64,000 nt of DNA from assembly GCA_945868475.1 (NCBI GenBank), contig CAMBLM010000006.1, positions 103,318 through 167,317 on the forward strand, read 5' to 3'. Below, piece after piece: positions 1-7,609 of this stretch. The notes under the pieces are model-generated. The model searched no databases. It saw only the letters and a program-made list of their open reading frames with translations, and was not told the DNA's origin. The position numbers were made by a program, and so were the translations under genes. Positions within the stretch are counted from its first letter, which is position 1. Each line of letters starts with the position of its first letter. This stretch comes from an uncultured Ruminococcus sp. GTDB taxonomy: Bacteria; Bacillota; Clostridia; Oscillospirales; Ruminococcaceae.

Positions 1-750
1 CGCGATATCGCAGCCGAAGCAGGCGCCGTATTCAACGCCCTTTCAATGGGAACGCTCGTTGAAGATACTCAGCATCTTCTCGTTGCTCCGCTCAGCCTGC
101 AGAACAAGATAATCGAGCTTATCAACGGCGAGATCGCCAAGGCAAAAAACGGCGAAGAAGCTTACATCGGCTTGAAGATGAACTCCGTCACCGACCGTGT
201 TCTTATCGACAAGCTTGCCGAGGCTTCAATGAACGGCGTAAAAATTCAAATGGTCATCAGAGGTATCTGCTGCCTTGTTGCAGGCGTTGAGGGCTACACC
301 GATAATATCGAAGTAACGAGCATCGTCGGACGCTATCTTGAACACGCGAGAATTTATATGTTCGGAAAGGGCAAGGATATGAAGCTTTATATCTCCTCCG
401 CCGACTTTATGACAAGAAATACTATCCGCCGCGTCGAAGTCGCAGCACCTATCTATGATGAACACGTCCGCGAAAGAATTGTCCACATCTTCAACACGAT
501 GCTTGCCGATAACGTAAAGGCAAGGATCATGCTCCCCGACAGCTCTTATAAATATAAGCAGCCGAAGCTTGGCGAGGAGCTTGTCGATTCACAGCAGAGC
601 TTTATCGAAGAAAGCGTTGCAAATGCGGCTATTGCGATACAACATTCGCAGCAGATTGCGGCAAAGAACGCAAAGCCTGCAAACCCGACCGCAAAGCACG
701 TTAAGGTGAAACGCCGCCGCAGCAAAAAGAACCGCAGGGCGCAGAAATGA
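1..750 (+). CDS. ppk1: Polyphosphate kinase 1, C-terminal part (gene enters from the left edge)
   Basis: The frame is open from base 1, so the 5' part lies outside the window; 249 residues are visible. They match the end of the two phospholipase-D-like C-terminal domains of Ppk1, which makes polyphosphate from ATP. The text GRYLEHARIYMF is the conserved segment near the active site, and VTDRVLIDKL and RGICCL are also typical. The last ~65 residues are odd: after the family core the protein runs through an Ala/Gln stretch into a strongly basic tail (KVKRRRSKKNRRAQK) that ordinary Ppk1 proteins lack. It overlaps the next gene by 4 bp (ATGA), so the two are probably translationally coupled. Family call is firm; the role of the tail is unknown. 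Confidence 0.93.
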   Translation, partial: RDIAAEAGAVFNALSMGTLVEDTQHLLVAPLSLQNKIIELINGEIAKAKNGEEAYIGLKMNSVTDRVLIDKLAEASMNGVKIQMVIRGICCLVAGVEGYTDNIEVTSIVGRYLEHARIYMFGKGKDMKLYISSADFMTRNTIRRVEVAAPIYDEHVRERIVHIFNTMLADNVKARIMLPDSSYKYKQPKLGEELVDSQQSFIEESVANAAIAIQHSQQIAAKNAKPANPTAKHVKVKRRRSKKNRRAQK

Positions 751-1739
751 CCGTCCTCATAACGGGCGGTGCAGGCTTCATCGGCTCGCACTTTGTCGAT
801 ATGCACCTTGAAAGTCACCCCAAGGACAACGTTGTCTGCCTTGATAAGCTTACTTACGCAGGGAGTATGGATAACCTTGCTTCGGCGCAGAAAAATGAGC
901 ATTTCCGCTTCGTCAGGGGCGATATCTGCGACAGAGAACTGCTGAAAAGGCTTTTTGATGAAGTTCGCCCCGATAAGGTAGTAAATTTTGCCGCCGAAAG
1001 CCATGTTGACCGCTCAATAGCTTCGCCGCAGGTTTTCCTCGAAACGAATTATATGGGAACTGCGGCATTGCTTGACGCTTCGCTCGAATATAAAGTGAAA
1101 CGCTTCCACCAAATTTCCACGGACGAAGTTTACGGTGATCTTCCGCTCGAAAGCAGCGAAAAATTCACCGAAGCAACGCCGTCAGCACCTCACTCGCCGT
1201 ACAGCGCATCAAAAGCCGCAGCAGATATGCTTGCGCTTGCATATTATAAGACCTACGGCTTGAACGTGACCGTTTCGCGCTGTTCAAATAACTACGGTGA
1301 ACGCCAGTACCCCGAAAAGCTCATTCCGCTTGCGGTGAAAAAAGCTGTCAGCGGCGAAAAGATACCTATTTACGGTGACGGAAAGAACATCCGCGACTGG
1401 ATATACGTCAAAGACCACTGCAAAGCCGTTGAGATGATACTTGAAAACGGTATGGCAGGTGAGATATACAACATCGGCGCGGATAATGAGCTTTCCAACC
1501 TTGAACTGATAGGAAAAGTTATTGAAACGCTTGAAAAGCTCGGAGTAAAAAATGTCGGAACGGAGTTTGTCCCCGACCGAAAGGGTCACGACAGGCGGTA
1601 TGCGATCTCTGCGGAGAAAATGCGCCGCGAACTTGGTGCATTTTCACTGACCGATTTTGATGAAAAGCTCCCCGAAGTCATACAGTGGTTTGTGCGGAAT
1701 TTTGAAGCTGACGATTTTTCATCTTCTTCCGGATTATAA
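747..1739 (+). CDS. rfbB: dTDP-glucose 4,6-dehydratase (RmlB-like)
   Basis: A 330-residue extended short-chain dehydrogenase. The Rossmann motif GGAGFIGS is at residues 7-14, the active-site STDEVYG at 124-130 (Thr-Asp-Glu) and the catalytic YxxxK (YSASK) at 152-156. The Thr-Asp-Glu triad and AAESHVDRSI are characteristic of RmlB, which converts dTDP-glucose to the 4-keto-6-deoxy sugar on the way to rhamnose and related wall sugars. Length is normal. The ATG overlaps the ppk1 stop (ATGA). No rmlA, rmlC or rmlD is in the window, and the coupling to ppk1 is unusual. A terminator-like hairpin follows the stop. Confidence 0.93.
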   Translation: MTVLITGGAGFIGSHFVDMHLESHPKDNVVCLDKLTYAGSMDNLASAQKNEHFRFVRGDICDRELLKRLFDEVRPDKVVNFAAESHVDRSIASPQVFLETNYMGTAALLDASLEYKVKRFHQISTDEVYGDLPLESSEKFTEATPSAPHSPYSASKAAADMLALAYYKTYGLNVTVSRCSNNYGERQYPEKLIPLAVKKAVSGEKIPIYGDGKNIRDWIYVKDHCKAVEMILENGMAGEIYNIGADNELSNLELIGKVIETLEKLGVKNVGTEFVPDRKGHDRRYAISAEKMRRELGAFSLTDFDEKLPEVIQWFVRNFEADDFSSSSGL

Positions 1740-1755
1740 TAAAACTATACAAAAA

Positions 1756-1794
1756 TGCCCCTTTTTCAATGGTACAACCATTGAAAAAGGGGCA
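1756..1794. terminator. Perfect hairpin after rfbB (module A of the composite repeat)
   Basis: An 18-bp perfect stem with a 3-nt loop, arms beginning TGCCCCTTTTTC and ending GAAAAAGGGGCA. It lies 16 bp after the rfbB stop and can act as an intrinsic terminator in either direction. Similar TTTTCAA...TTGAAAA hairpins start two of the other composite repeats (12656 and 28402). Confidence 0.75.
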
Positions 1795-1823
1795 TACGTT
1801 TTATCGCAAAACGCCTTGCGGCG

Positions 1824-1961
1824 CGGGACAGCAACCCGTCCCCTACGGAAATTTTGCCTAAAATATAGGGTCTGCAACGGGCGGATATAGAATCCGCCCC
1901 TACAATTTTCACTGCAAACTAACGGAGTATAAATAATTCCGAATTCCTAATTCCGAATTTC
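1824..1961. repeat. Composite intergenic repeat, copy 1 (modules B, C, D)
   Basis: Module B, GGGACAGCAACCCGTCCCCTAC, at 1824-1846. Module C, GGGCGGATATAGAATCCGCC plus CCTAC, at 1879-1903. Module D, a run of AATTCCG/AATTCCT units, at ~1931-1961. The same modules recur in the same order at 12.7, 28.5 and 42.5 kb, inverted at 28.2 kb, and partly at 44.8 and 63.5 kb. Module D ends 2 bp from the aspS stop codon. No gene is visible in 1740-1963. Confidence 0.85.
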
Positions 1962-1963
1962 TC

Positions 1964-3745
1964 TTATTCTTCTTCCGTCTTTGTAACAGCAATGCCAAGG
2001 ATATCAAGGCTGTCCTTATCGACTTCGGCAGGGCAGGCAGACATAAGCTCTGATGCGTTCTGTACCTTCGGGAATGCAAGTACGTCACGGAGGTTATCCG
2101 CACCGCACATTATCATCGAAAGTCTGTCAAGTCCGATTCCCATGCCGCCGTGAGGTGCTGCGCCGTACTTATACGCGTCAACGAGGAAGCCGAACTTCGC
2201 CTGGATCTCTTCATCGGTAAGACCGAGTGACTCGAACATCTTCTGCTGGAGTTCATAGTCTGTGATACGGATAGAGCCGCTTGAAAGCTCTGTGCCGTTG
2301 AGAACGAGGTCATAAGCCTTTGCAAATACCTTGCTCGGGTCGCTGTCAAGGTACTGGAGGCACTCGTCCATCGGCATTGTGAATGGGTGGTGCATAGCAT
2401 CCCAGTGCTGTGTTTCTTCGTTCCATTCAAAGAACGGGAACTCTGTGATCCAGAGGAAGTTGAACTTGCCCTCGGGGATAATATTGAGCTGCTTTGCAAC
2501 TTTAAGACGGAGTGCGCCGAGGAGAGGGAGAACAACGTTGTTCTTGTCGGCTGCGATAAGAACTACATCGCCCTTTTCTGCGCCTGTTGCTTTGATGATA
2601 GCATCAAGCTCGCCGTCCTTGAGGAACTTGCCAAACGAGCAGTTCGGAGCATCGTCGTGCCAACGGATATAAGCAAGCCCCTTTGCGCCGATGCCCTTTG
2701 CGTGTTCAATGAGCTTGTCTATTTCTTTTCTTGTAAGAGTTGCTGCTGCGTTCTTTGCAGTGATGGCACGGACTGTTCCACCTGCTTCGATAGCGGAGCT
2801 GAACACAACAAATTCTGTGTTCTTAACAGTATCGGTGATGTCGGTGATCTCCATTCCGAAACGTGTATCGGGCTTATCCGAGCCGTAGCGGTTCATAGCC
2901 TCGGTATAGGTAAGTCTTGGGAGCGGAATCGGGATATCGATGCCGAGAACTTCAGAGAATTCTCTCTTTACGAAGCCTTCTGCCATCTGCATGATATCCT
3001 CCGTATCAACGAAAGACATTTCAAGGTCGATCTGTGTGAACTCGGGCTGTCTGTCTGCACGGAGGTCTTCGTCACGGAAGCAGCGCGCAAGCTGGATATA
3101 TCTGTCGAAGCCTGCGATCATAAGGAGCTGCTTGTAGATCTGAGGCGACTGTGGAAGAGCATAGAACTTGCCCGGGTGAACTCTTGACGGAACGAGGTAA
3201 TCTCTTGCGCCCTCGGGAGTTGACTTTATCATCATAGGTGTTTCGATCTCGATGAAGCCGTTCTCTGCGAAGTAATCTCTTGCAACCTTAGCGATCTTGC
3301 TTCTCTTGATGATGTTGTCCTGAAGCTTCTTACGGCGAAGGTCGAGATAACGGTACTTTAAGCGAAGCTCCTCGTTAGTGTTTGTGTCGTCAACGATCTC
3401 GAACGGAGGTGTCTGTGCCTTTGCAAGAACACGAAGGTCATCAACGAAGATCTCAAAATGACCCGTTGCGATCTTGTCGTTCACGCTCTCACGCTCACGG
3501 ACTTCACCCTTTGCCATAAGAACATATTCCGAGTGGCAGGATGCAGCCTTGTCAAAAACTGCCTTGTCCGTTGTTTCGTTGAATGTGAGCTGAACAACGC
3601 CCGTTCTGTCACGAAGAACAATAAAGATGATACCGCCCTTGTTCCTTACCGTGTCAACGTAGCCGCCGACCGTAACTGTTTCTCCTGCTTTAAGGACTTC
3701 GCCGCAATAATGTGTGCGGTGGAGACCTGCCATTGTGTCTGCCAT
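1964..3745 (-). CDS. aspS: Aspartyl-tRNA synthetase
   Basis: 593 residues, the size of bacterial AspRS with the inserted GAD domain. The N-terminal OB-fold anticodon-binding domain (GWxx-type GGYVDTVRNKG, FIVLRDRTG) is followed by class II motif 2 (ARCFRDEDLRADRQPEFTQ) and motif 3 (GIGLDRLSMIM). It charges tRNA-Asp with aspartate. The start chosen is the ATG at 3745, which follows AAGGAGGA by 7 nt; the reading frame extends 11 codons further upstream without a better site. It lies downstream of hisS on the same strand, an arrangement known from Bacillus, but a RAYT pseudogene now sits between the two. Confidence 0.97.
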   Translation of the reverse strand: MADTMAGLHRTHYCGEVLKAGETVTVGGYVDTVRNKGGIIFIVLRDRTGVVQLTFNETTDKAVFDKAASCHSEYVLMAKGEVRERESVNDKIATGHFEIFVDDLRVLAKAQTPPFEIVDDTNTNEELRLKYRYLDLRRKKLQDNIIKRSKIAKVARDYFAENGFIEIETPMMIKSTPEGARDYLVPSRVHPGKFYALPQSPQIYKQLLMIAGFDRYIQLARCFRDEDLRADRQPEFTQIDLEMSFVDTEDIMQMAEGFVKREFSEVLGIDIPIPLPRLTYTEAMNRYGSDKPDTRFGMEITDITDTVKNTEFVVFSSAIEAGGTVRAITAKNAAATLTRKEIDKLIEHAKGIGAKGLAYIRWHDDAPNCSFGKFLKDGELDAIIKATGAEKGDVVLIAADKNNVVLPLLGALRLKVAKQLNIIPEGKFNFLWITEFPFFEWNEETQHWDAMHHPFTMPMDECLQYLDSDPSKVFAKAYDLVLNGTELSSGSIRITDYELQQKMFESLGLTDEEIQAKFGFLVDAYKYGAAPHGGMGIGLDRLSMIMCGADNLRDVLAFPKVQNASELMSACPAEVDKDSLDILGIAVTKTEEE

Positions 3746-3821
3746 TTTATTTTCCTCCTTAATTATATATAAAAGCAATCATTCTCCCAATTTAAAGGGT
3801 TTTCATCAATATATTTCCATA

Positions 3822-4268
3822 TTATCCGAAAGTCGTTTTATTTCGGATAATATGGTCGTAATAGGAACACTGAAAAATACGCCGCCCGAAAATTTCATCG
3901 GTCGCATTGATCTGCCATGTTATCTGATATTTTAGTCAGCCAACGGCATTACCGAGTGTAGGGGACGGGTTTCCCGTCCCGTTTGCGGTAATGTCGGGAT
4001 TTTGTATGACCAACAGTATATGGATATGATTCGGCATAATAACATATTTATCCACAAATACGGTAGAAAATTTATCTGTGATAAGATTTATATAGTTATC
4101 GCAAATAATACCATATTGCGTCAAATGCGGGACGGGAAACCCGTCCCCTACATTGATATCCGATAAAATACATTCTCTGTTTTGGGTGCATACGGTGATA
4201 AAATATGCACCGATGTTGCTGTAATCAAATCCCGTAAGGCGATTTGGTTTCCTCTTAGGATATTCCAA
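3822..4268 (-). pseudogene. REP-associated tyrosine transposase (RAYT, IS200/IS605-like Y1 fold), inactivated
   Basis: The frame begins at a TTG (4268) directly after the hisS stop and encodes the family N-terminus KRKPNRLTGFDYSNIGAYFIT and the metal-binding HUH motif in MPNHIHILL. A TGA at 3936-3938 stops it after 110 residues, but the same frame continues with LKYQITWQINATDE and IFQCSYYDHIIRNK to a TAA at 3822. These are typical RAYT C-terminal motifs, so the TGA is a nonsense change in an otherwise intact gene, at a spot where relatives usually have Trp or another aromatic. Two copies of the window's REP-like palindrome lie inside the frame in opposite orientation (4128-4151, read as GDGFPV; 3958-3980, read as GNPSP). 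An 11-bp stem hairpin (3821-3851) covers the true stop. Confidence 0.85.
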
Positions 4269-4270
4269 GA

Positions 4271-5599
4271 TCAGATATCAATATCATTCAGCACGCCGCT
4301 GAACATATTCGCAACGGAAATGTTGGAAAAATCATCGAGGAACGAGTCGCCGAGAGAAATTTCCGTCTGCTCGCCCGTTTCCATATTTTTAAGGTTAGCC
4401 TTGCCGCTCTCGATCTCGTTGCTGCCGAGAACCATCGAGAAATCCGCACCGAGCTTGTTCGCATACTTCATCTGCGCCTTTAAGCCACGGCCTGCAAGGT
4501 CATATTCTGCCCAGATGCCGTCGTCACGGAGCATTTTTGTGAGAACGATAGCTTTTTCCATCGCAGTATCATCCATTGCGGCAATGTAAAGTGCGCACTT
4601 CTTCGGCTCGATAAAGTCGCAGCCCTGACTTTCCATCGTCATAATAAGACGCTCAATGCCCATTGCAAAGCCGAGTGCAGGCGTCGGAGCGCCGCCGAGC
4701 TGTTCGATAAGTCCGTCATAGCGTCCGCCGCCGCAGACTGTACCCTGCGCACCGATGCTTGTTGTAACGAACTCGAAAACCGTCTTTGTGTAGTAGTCAA
4801 GACCTCTTACTATCTTCGGGTTGACGGTGAACTCAATGTTCATCGCGGTAAGATTTTTCTGAAGCTTTTCAAAGTGACTCTTGCAGTCATCGCAGAGATA
4901 GTCGAGGATAACGGGTGCGTCCTTTGCTATGCCCTGACATATCGGACTCTTGCAGTCGAGGATTCTCATAGGATTTTTTTCAAGTCTTTCCTGACAGGTT
5001 CCGCAAAGCTCGTCCTTTCTGCTCTCAAAATAGCTCTTCAAAGCCTTGTGATATTCGCCGCGGCACTTCGGACAGCCGATAGAGTTGATGTTGAGCGCAA
5101 TTTCCTTTATTCCAAGACGGCGGAGGAAAGCATCGACCATTGCTATCATCTCCGCATCAGCGGCAGGAGATGCGCTTCCGTACATTTCTGCGCCAAACTG
5201 GTGGAATTCACGAAGTCTGCCTGCCTGCGGTTTTTCGTGTCTGAAGCAGGAGATGTTATAGTAAACTTTCTGAGGAAGTGCATCCGAAAGCATACCGTTT
5301 TCAAGAACAGCTCTCGCCGCACCTGCTGTACCCTCGGGACGAAGTGTGAAATCATCATCGTCCTTGCCGTTGGCGGAACTCTTTGCGGTCACACCATACA
5401 TCTCTTTCTGTACAACGTCAGTCGAATCTCCGACACTGCGCTTGAAAAGCTTCGTGTTTTCAAAGGTCGGGAAACGGATCTCCTTAAAGCCGTAACATTC
5501 GGCGGTTTCAGCGGCGATCTGCTCGACCGTGTGCCACTTGTAAACGTCAGCAGGCTTAACATCCTGCGTACCCTTTGGTCTTTTTGTGATAAGCTCCAT
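4271..5599 (-). CDS. hisS: Histidyl-tRNA synthetase
   Basis: 442 residues, normal for bacterial HisRS. Visible are class II motif 2 (RPEGTAGAARA), the two histidine-specific motifs (LDYYTKTVFEF and GGGRYDGLIEQLGG) and a Cys-containing insertion (CPKCRGEY, CGTCQERL). It charges tRNA-His. The ATG at 5599 follows AAAAGGAG with good spacing; the 30 codons upstream in frame belong to the T-box leader. Its stop abuts the RAYT pseudogene. aspS lies further downstream on the same strand, so hisS and aspS were probably one T-box-controlled operon. Confidence 0.97.
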   Translation of the reverse strand: MELITKRPKGTQDVKPADVYKWHTVEQIAAETAECYGFKEIRFPTFENTKLFKRSVGDSTDVVQKEMYGVTAKSSANGKDDDDFTLRPEGTAGAARAVLENGMLSDALPQKVYYNISCFRHEKPQAGRLREFHQFGAEMYGSASPAADAEMIAMVDAFLRRLGIKEIALNINSIGCPKCRGEYHKALKSYFESRKDELCGTCQERLEKNPMRILDCKSPICQGIAKDAPVILDYLCDDCKSHFEKLQKNLTAMNIEFTVNPKIVRGLDYYTKTVFEFVTTSIGAQGTVCGGGRYDGLIEQLGGAPTPALGFAMGIERLIMTMESQGCDFIEPKKCALYIAAMDDTAMEKAIVLTKMLRDDGIWAEYDLAGRGLKAQMKYANKLGADFSMVLGSNEIESGKANLKNMETGEQTEISLGDSFLDDFSNISVANMFSGVLNDIDI

Positions 5600-5630
5600 A
5601 TCAAAACTCCTTTTCAGTCTTTTTGCGAAA

Positions 5631-5880
5631 TAATAAAAGCCGTCCTTGTCGCGAGAACAAGGGACGACTTGTAAAAATCGTGGTGCCACCCTATTTTATC
5701 GGAAAAACCGAACTTTTATGCTCCTTAACGCGGAAAACGGCTGTACTTTGGGAGAAAAACGCTCCGTGTTCATACAGCGGCTCAAAAGTGTCCTTCACGC
5801 ACAAACTCTCCGAGCGTTTTCACCGTCCGCCCTCTCTTTGGAAGAAAAATGTCCGCTACTCTCTTTATCATAGCCTTTAT
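5631..5880 (-). promoter_or_regulatory. T-box leader of hisS (hisS-aspS)
   Basis: Read on the minus strand, the T-box sequence AGGGTGGCACCACG (rev. comp. around 5678-5691) is followed by a strong terminator hairpin (5639-5669) and a T tract (5631-5637). Upstream are Stem I features (AGAGAG, GGTGAAA) and the GCGTTA element. The specifier region reads GGACACTTTTGAG at 5781-5793. GACAC contains both an Asp codon (GAC) and a His codon (CAC). The bulge TGGC would pair with a tRNA ending GCCA, which fits the G73 of tRNA-Asp better than the C73 of tRNA-His. The leader therefore may sense tRNA-Asp, tRNA-His or both. Confidence 0.92.
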
Positions 5881-5887
5881 AAAGAAT

Positions 5888-5916
5888 AGTATAACGCATA
5901 AAAGCTTTGTTGTCAA
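5888..5916 (-). promoter_or_regulatory. Sigma-A type promoter of hisS
   Basis: Minus strand: -35 TTGACA (5911-5916), 17-bp spacer, -10 TATACT (5888-5893). It is placed just upstream of the T-box leader. Confidence 0.85.
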
Positions 5917-5944
5917 GCAAAAAGTTGTGAATTAACAAACAAAA

Positions 5945-5974
5945 TAAAAAGCGGCAGAACCCTGGATTCTGCCG
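5945..5974 (-). terminator. Terminator of mgsA
   Basis: Minus strand: stem CGGCAGAATCC / GGTTCTGCCG followed by CTTTTTATTTT. It starts 9 bp after the mgsA stop. Confidence 0.85.
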
Positions 5975-5982
5975 TAAATATT

Positions 5983-6387
5983 TTATGCATTCGGATTGAC
6001 GATCTGTCGCCAGTCGAGGTCGCCTCTTTCGAGTGCGTGGATAAGTGCTTCTGCCGTAGCAATATTTGTTGCAACGGGGATATTGTGAACGTCGCAAAGT
6101 CTTAAAAGGTTCATTTCGTTAGGCTCATGTGGCTTTGGGGAAAGCGGATCGCGGAAAAACAGCAGCAGGTCGATCTCGTTGCAGGAAATTCTTGCGCATA
6201 TCTGCTGGTCGCCGCCCTGAGAACCGCTGAGGTAGCTTTTTATATTAAGTCCTGTTGCCTGAGCAACCATCTTTCCTGTTGTTCCTGTTGCACAAATATT
6301 ATGTTTTGAAAGAATTCCGCAATATGCAATGCAGAATTGTACGAGTAGTTCTTTTTTTGAGTCGTGTGCAATAAGTGCGATATTCAT
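5983..6387 (-). CDS. mgsA: Methylglyoxal synthase
   Basis: 134 residues. Matches the family along its length: [10 protein letters not shown] at the start, the phosphate loop ATGTTGK, the catalytic Asp in [16 protein letters not shown] and the active-site His in PHEPN. It converts dihydroxyacetone phosphate to methylglyoxal and phosphate, a bypass that relieves phosphorylated sugar build-up. The ATG at 6387 follows GGGGAG; 18 further codons upstream have no ribosome site. mgsA as the last gene of an mre/min cluster is a known clostridial order. A 174-bp MITE separates it from minD. Confidence 0.95.
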   Translation of the reverse strand: MNIALIAHDSKKELLVQFCIAYCGILSKHNICATGTTGKMVAQATGLNIKSYLSGSQGGDQQICARISCNEIDLLLFFRDPLSPKPHEPNEMNLLRLCDVHNIPVATNIATAEALIHALERGDLDWRQIVNPNA

Positions 6388-6445
6388 TGGACGAAACTCC
6401 CCTTCTATATATTTTTTATTCCGATCGATGCACTGCGGCATCGTA

Positions 6446-6625
6446 TTATACTAATTCTTGATCGTTCTATAGACAAAATCGACAGATAGAATAAGTTCAG
6501 TCAGGTCACTGCGTGGACCTTGGAAGGCGACCGCAGACAGGCTGTTGCCTGACAAGGGTGCTTGACGCAGAATGAACTTATTATAGCCGGGAGTTTGTCT
6601 ATAGGTTGATTAAGAATTAGTATTA
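6446..6625. mobile_element. 174-bp MITE-like element with 30-bp inverted ends, between minD and mgsA
   Basis: The ends are imperfect inverted repeats (26 of 30 positions): left 6449-6477 begins TACTAATTCTTGATC, right ends GATTAAGAATTAGTA at 6622. The flanking TTA (6446-6448 and 6623-6625) looks like a 3-bp target duplication. Inside are nested hairpins (ATAAGTTCA/TGAACTTAT; GGTC-N-GGACC; CAGGCTGTTGCCTG) and no reading frame. The right edge is 3 bp from the minD stop. Ends and target site resemble the 100-118 bp family at 25991, 35806 and 54578. Confidence 0.85.
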
Positions 6626-6628
6626 TCC

Positions 6629-7375
6629 TTACTGGAGAAGCATTTTGAAGCTGAGCGGAACATCTTCGCCCTTTATGCGGCGTGAGATAGCGTCGAAGGC
6701 TTTGAATGCGTTTGAACCCGACGGGAGCGGAACGCCCTTTCCCGTTGAGATAACGACCGCATCGTCGTTCGGGATAACACCGATAAGCTGAACGCCGACT
6801 GTATCAATGATATCATCGAGATCCTTGATGATATCCGACTGGAAGATCTCCGGGTCGATCTTGTTGATGATAAGACGCTGTTTCTTGTTTCCGCGCTTAT
6901 AGAACTCATCGGACATTGCGCGCGCGTCACGGACGCAAATAGGGTCAGGCGTTGTGTTGATGAGGATAAGATCGGACTGTTCAACAACGTCGAAAACACT
7001 TTCATTCGTACCTGCGGAGGTATCAACGATTATGTACTCATAATATTTTCTCATTTCCTCGCAGATGCGCTTGATGGTCGCTGCATCGACCTTTGAAAAC
7101 GGATCTTCGGGGGCGCATACGAGGCTGAGGTTTGAAGCTATCTTAACGGGCGTGGTAGCCTGATAAACATCGACTTCGCCGGAGATGACCGAGCCGAGGT
7201 CGTATTTTACATCGTCCTTTACGCCGAGCATGATATCAAGGCAGCGAAGTCCGAAGTCAAGTTCTATTATAAGAGTCCTGTGACCCTGTTTTGCAAGAGC
7301 GAAGCCAAGTTCGGCACAGATCGTGGATTTGCCCGTACCGCCTTTACCGGATGTTATAGCAATGATCTTAGACAT
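6629..7375 (-). CDS. minD: MinD-type septum-site ATPase
   Basis: 248 residues. The deviant Walker A GKGGTGKST is at residues 10-18, with Walker B-like YIIVDTSAG in the middle and the ParA/MinD nucleotide-site text NKIDP. MinD binds membrane and MinC and places the division septum. The ATG at 7375 follows AGGAAGG. The C-terminus (RRIKGEDVPLSFKMLLQ) is where the membrane-targeting helix should be; it is amphipathic but atypical. minC and minE are not adjacent, although the cluster order mre-mrdA-min-mgsA predicts them. It has its own promoter and mrdA ends with a terminator, so it is not simply read through. Confidence 0.85.
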   Translation of the reverse strand: MSKIIAITSGKGGTGKSTICAELGFALAKQGHRTLIIELDFGLRCLDIMLGVKDDVKYDLGSVISGEVDVYQATTPVKIASNLSLVCAPEDPFSKVDAATIKRICEEMRKYYEYIIVDTSAGTNESVFDVVEQSDLILINTTPDPICVRDARAMSDEFYKRGNKKQRLIINKIDPEIFQSDIIKDLDDIIDTVGVQLIGVIPNDDAVVISTGKGVPLPSGSNAFKAFDAISRRIKGEDVPLSFKMLLQ

Positions 7376-7451
7376 AAAAAACACCTTCCTGTAACAGAGA
7401 AAAATGCAGCCGATGCGTGATAATTTCTGCATACGGCTATCAGTTATTTAT

Positions 7452-7480
7452 ATTGTACCACACTTTTGGCAAAACTCCAA
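7452..7480 (-). promoter_or_regulatory. Promoter of minD
   Basis: Minus strand: -35 TTGGAG (7475-7480), 17-bp spacer ending GTGG, -10 TACAAT (7452-7457). Confidence 0.7.
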
Positions 7481-7563
7481 GTGTTTTTTTATTATTCTGC
7501 ACAATTTTGTCAAGTTAGCTTGTATTCTATTAATTCTTTTGTATGTTTTGCACATAAAATTAT

Positions 7564-7599
7564 AGCGCACAAACCATATCAAAATACGGTCTGTGCGCT
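7564..7599 (-). terminator. Terminator-like hairpin after mrdA
   Basis: Stem AGCGCACAGACC / GGTTTGTGCGCT followed on the minus strand by ATAATTTTAT, 10 bp after the mrdA stop. The T tract is imperfect. Confidence 0.65.
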
Positions 7600-7609
7600 T
7601 CGTTTGATA

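Noticed and set aside
2387..3187. 266-codon plus-strand frame inside aspS, and similar long antisense frames in hisS, mrdA, glgP and serA
   Set aside because: Shadows of codon bias in strong genes on the other strand.
3936..3938. TGA read as selenocysteine or Trp in the RAYT gene
   Set aside because: No SECIS-like structure is apparent and TGA ends many other genes in the window as a normal stop.
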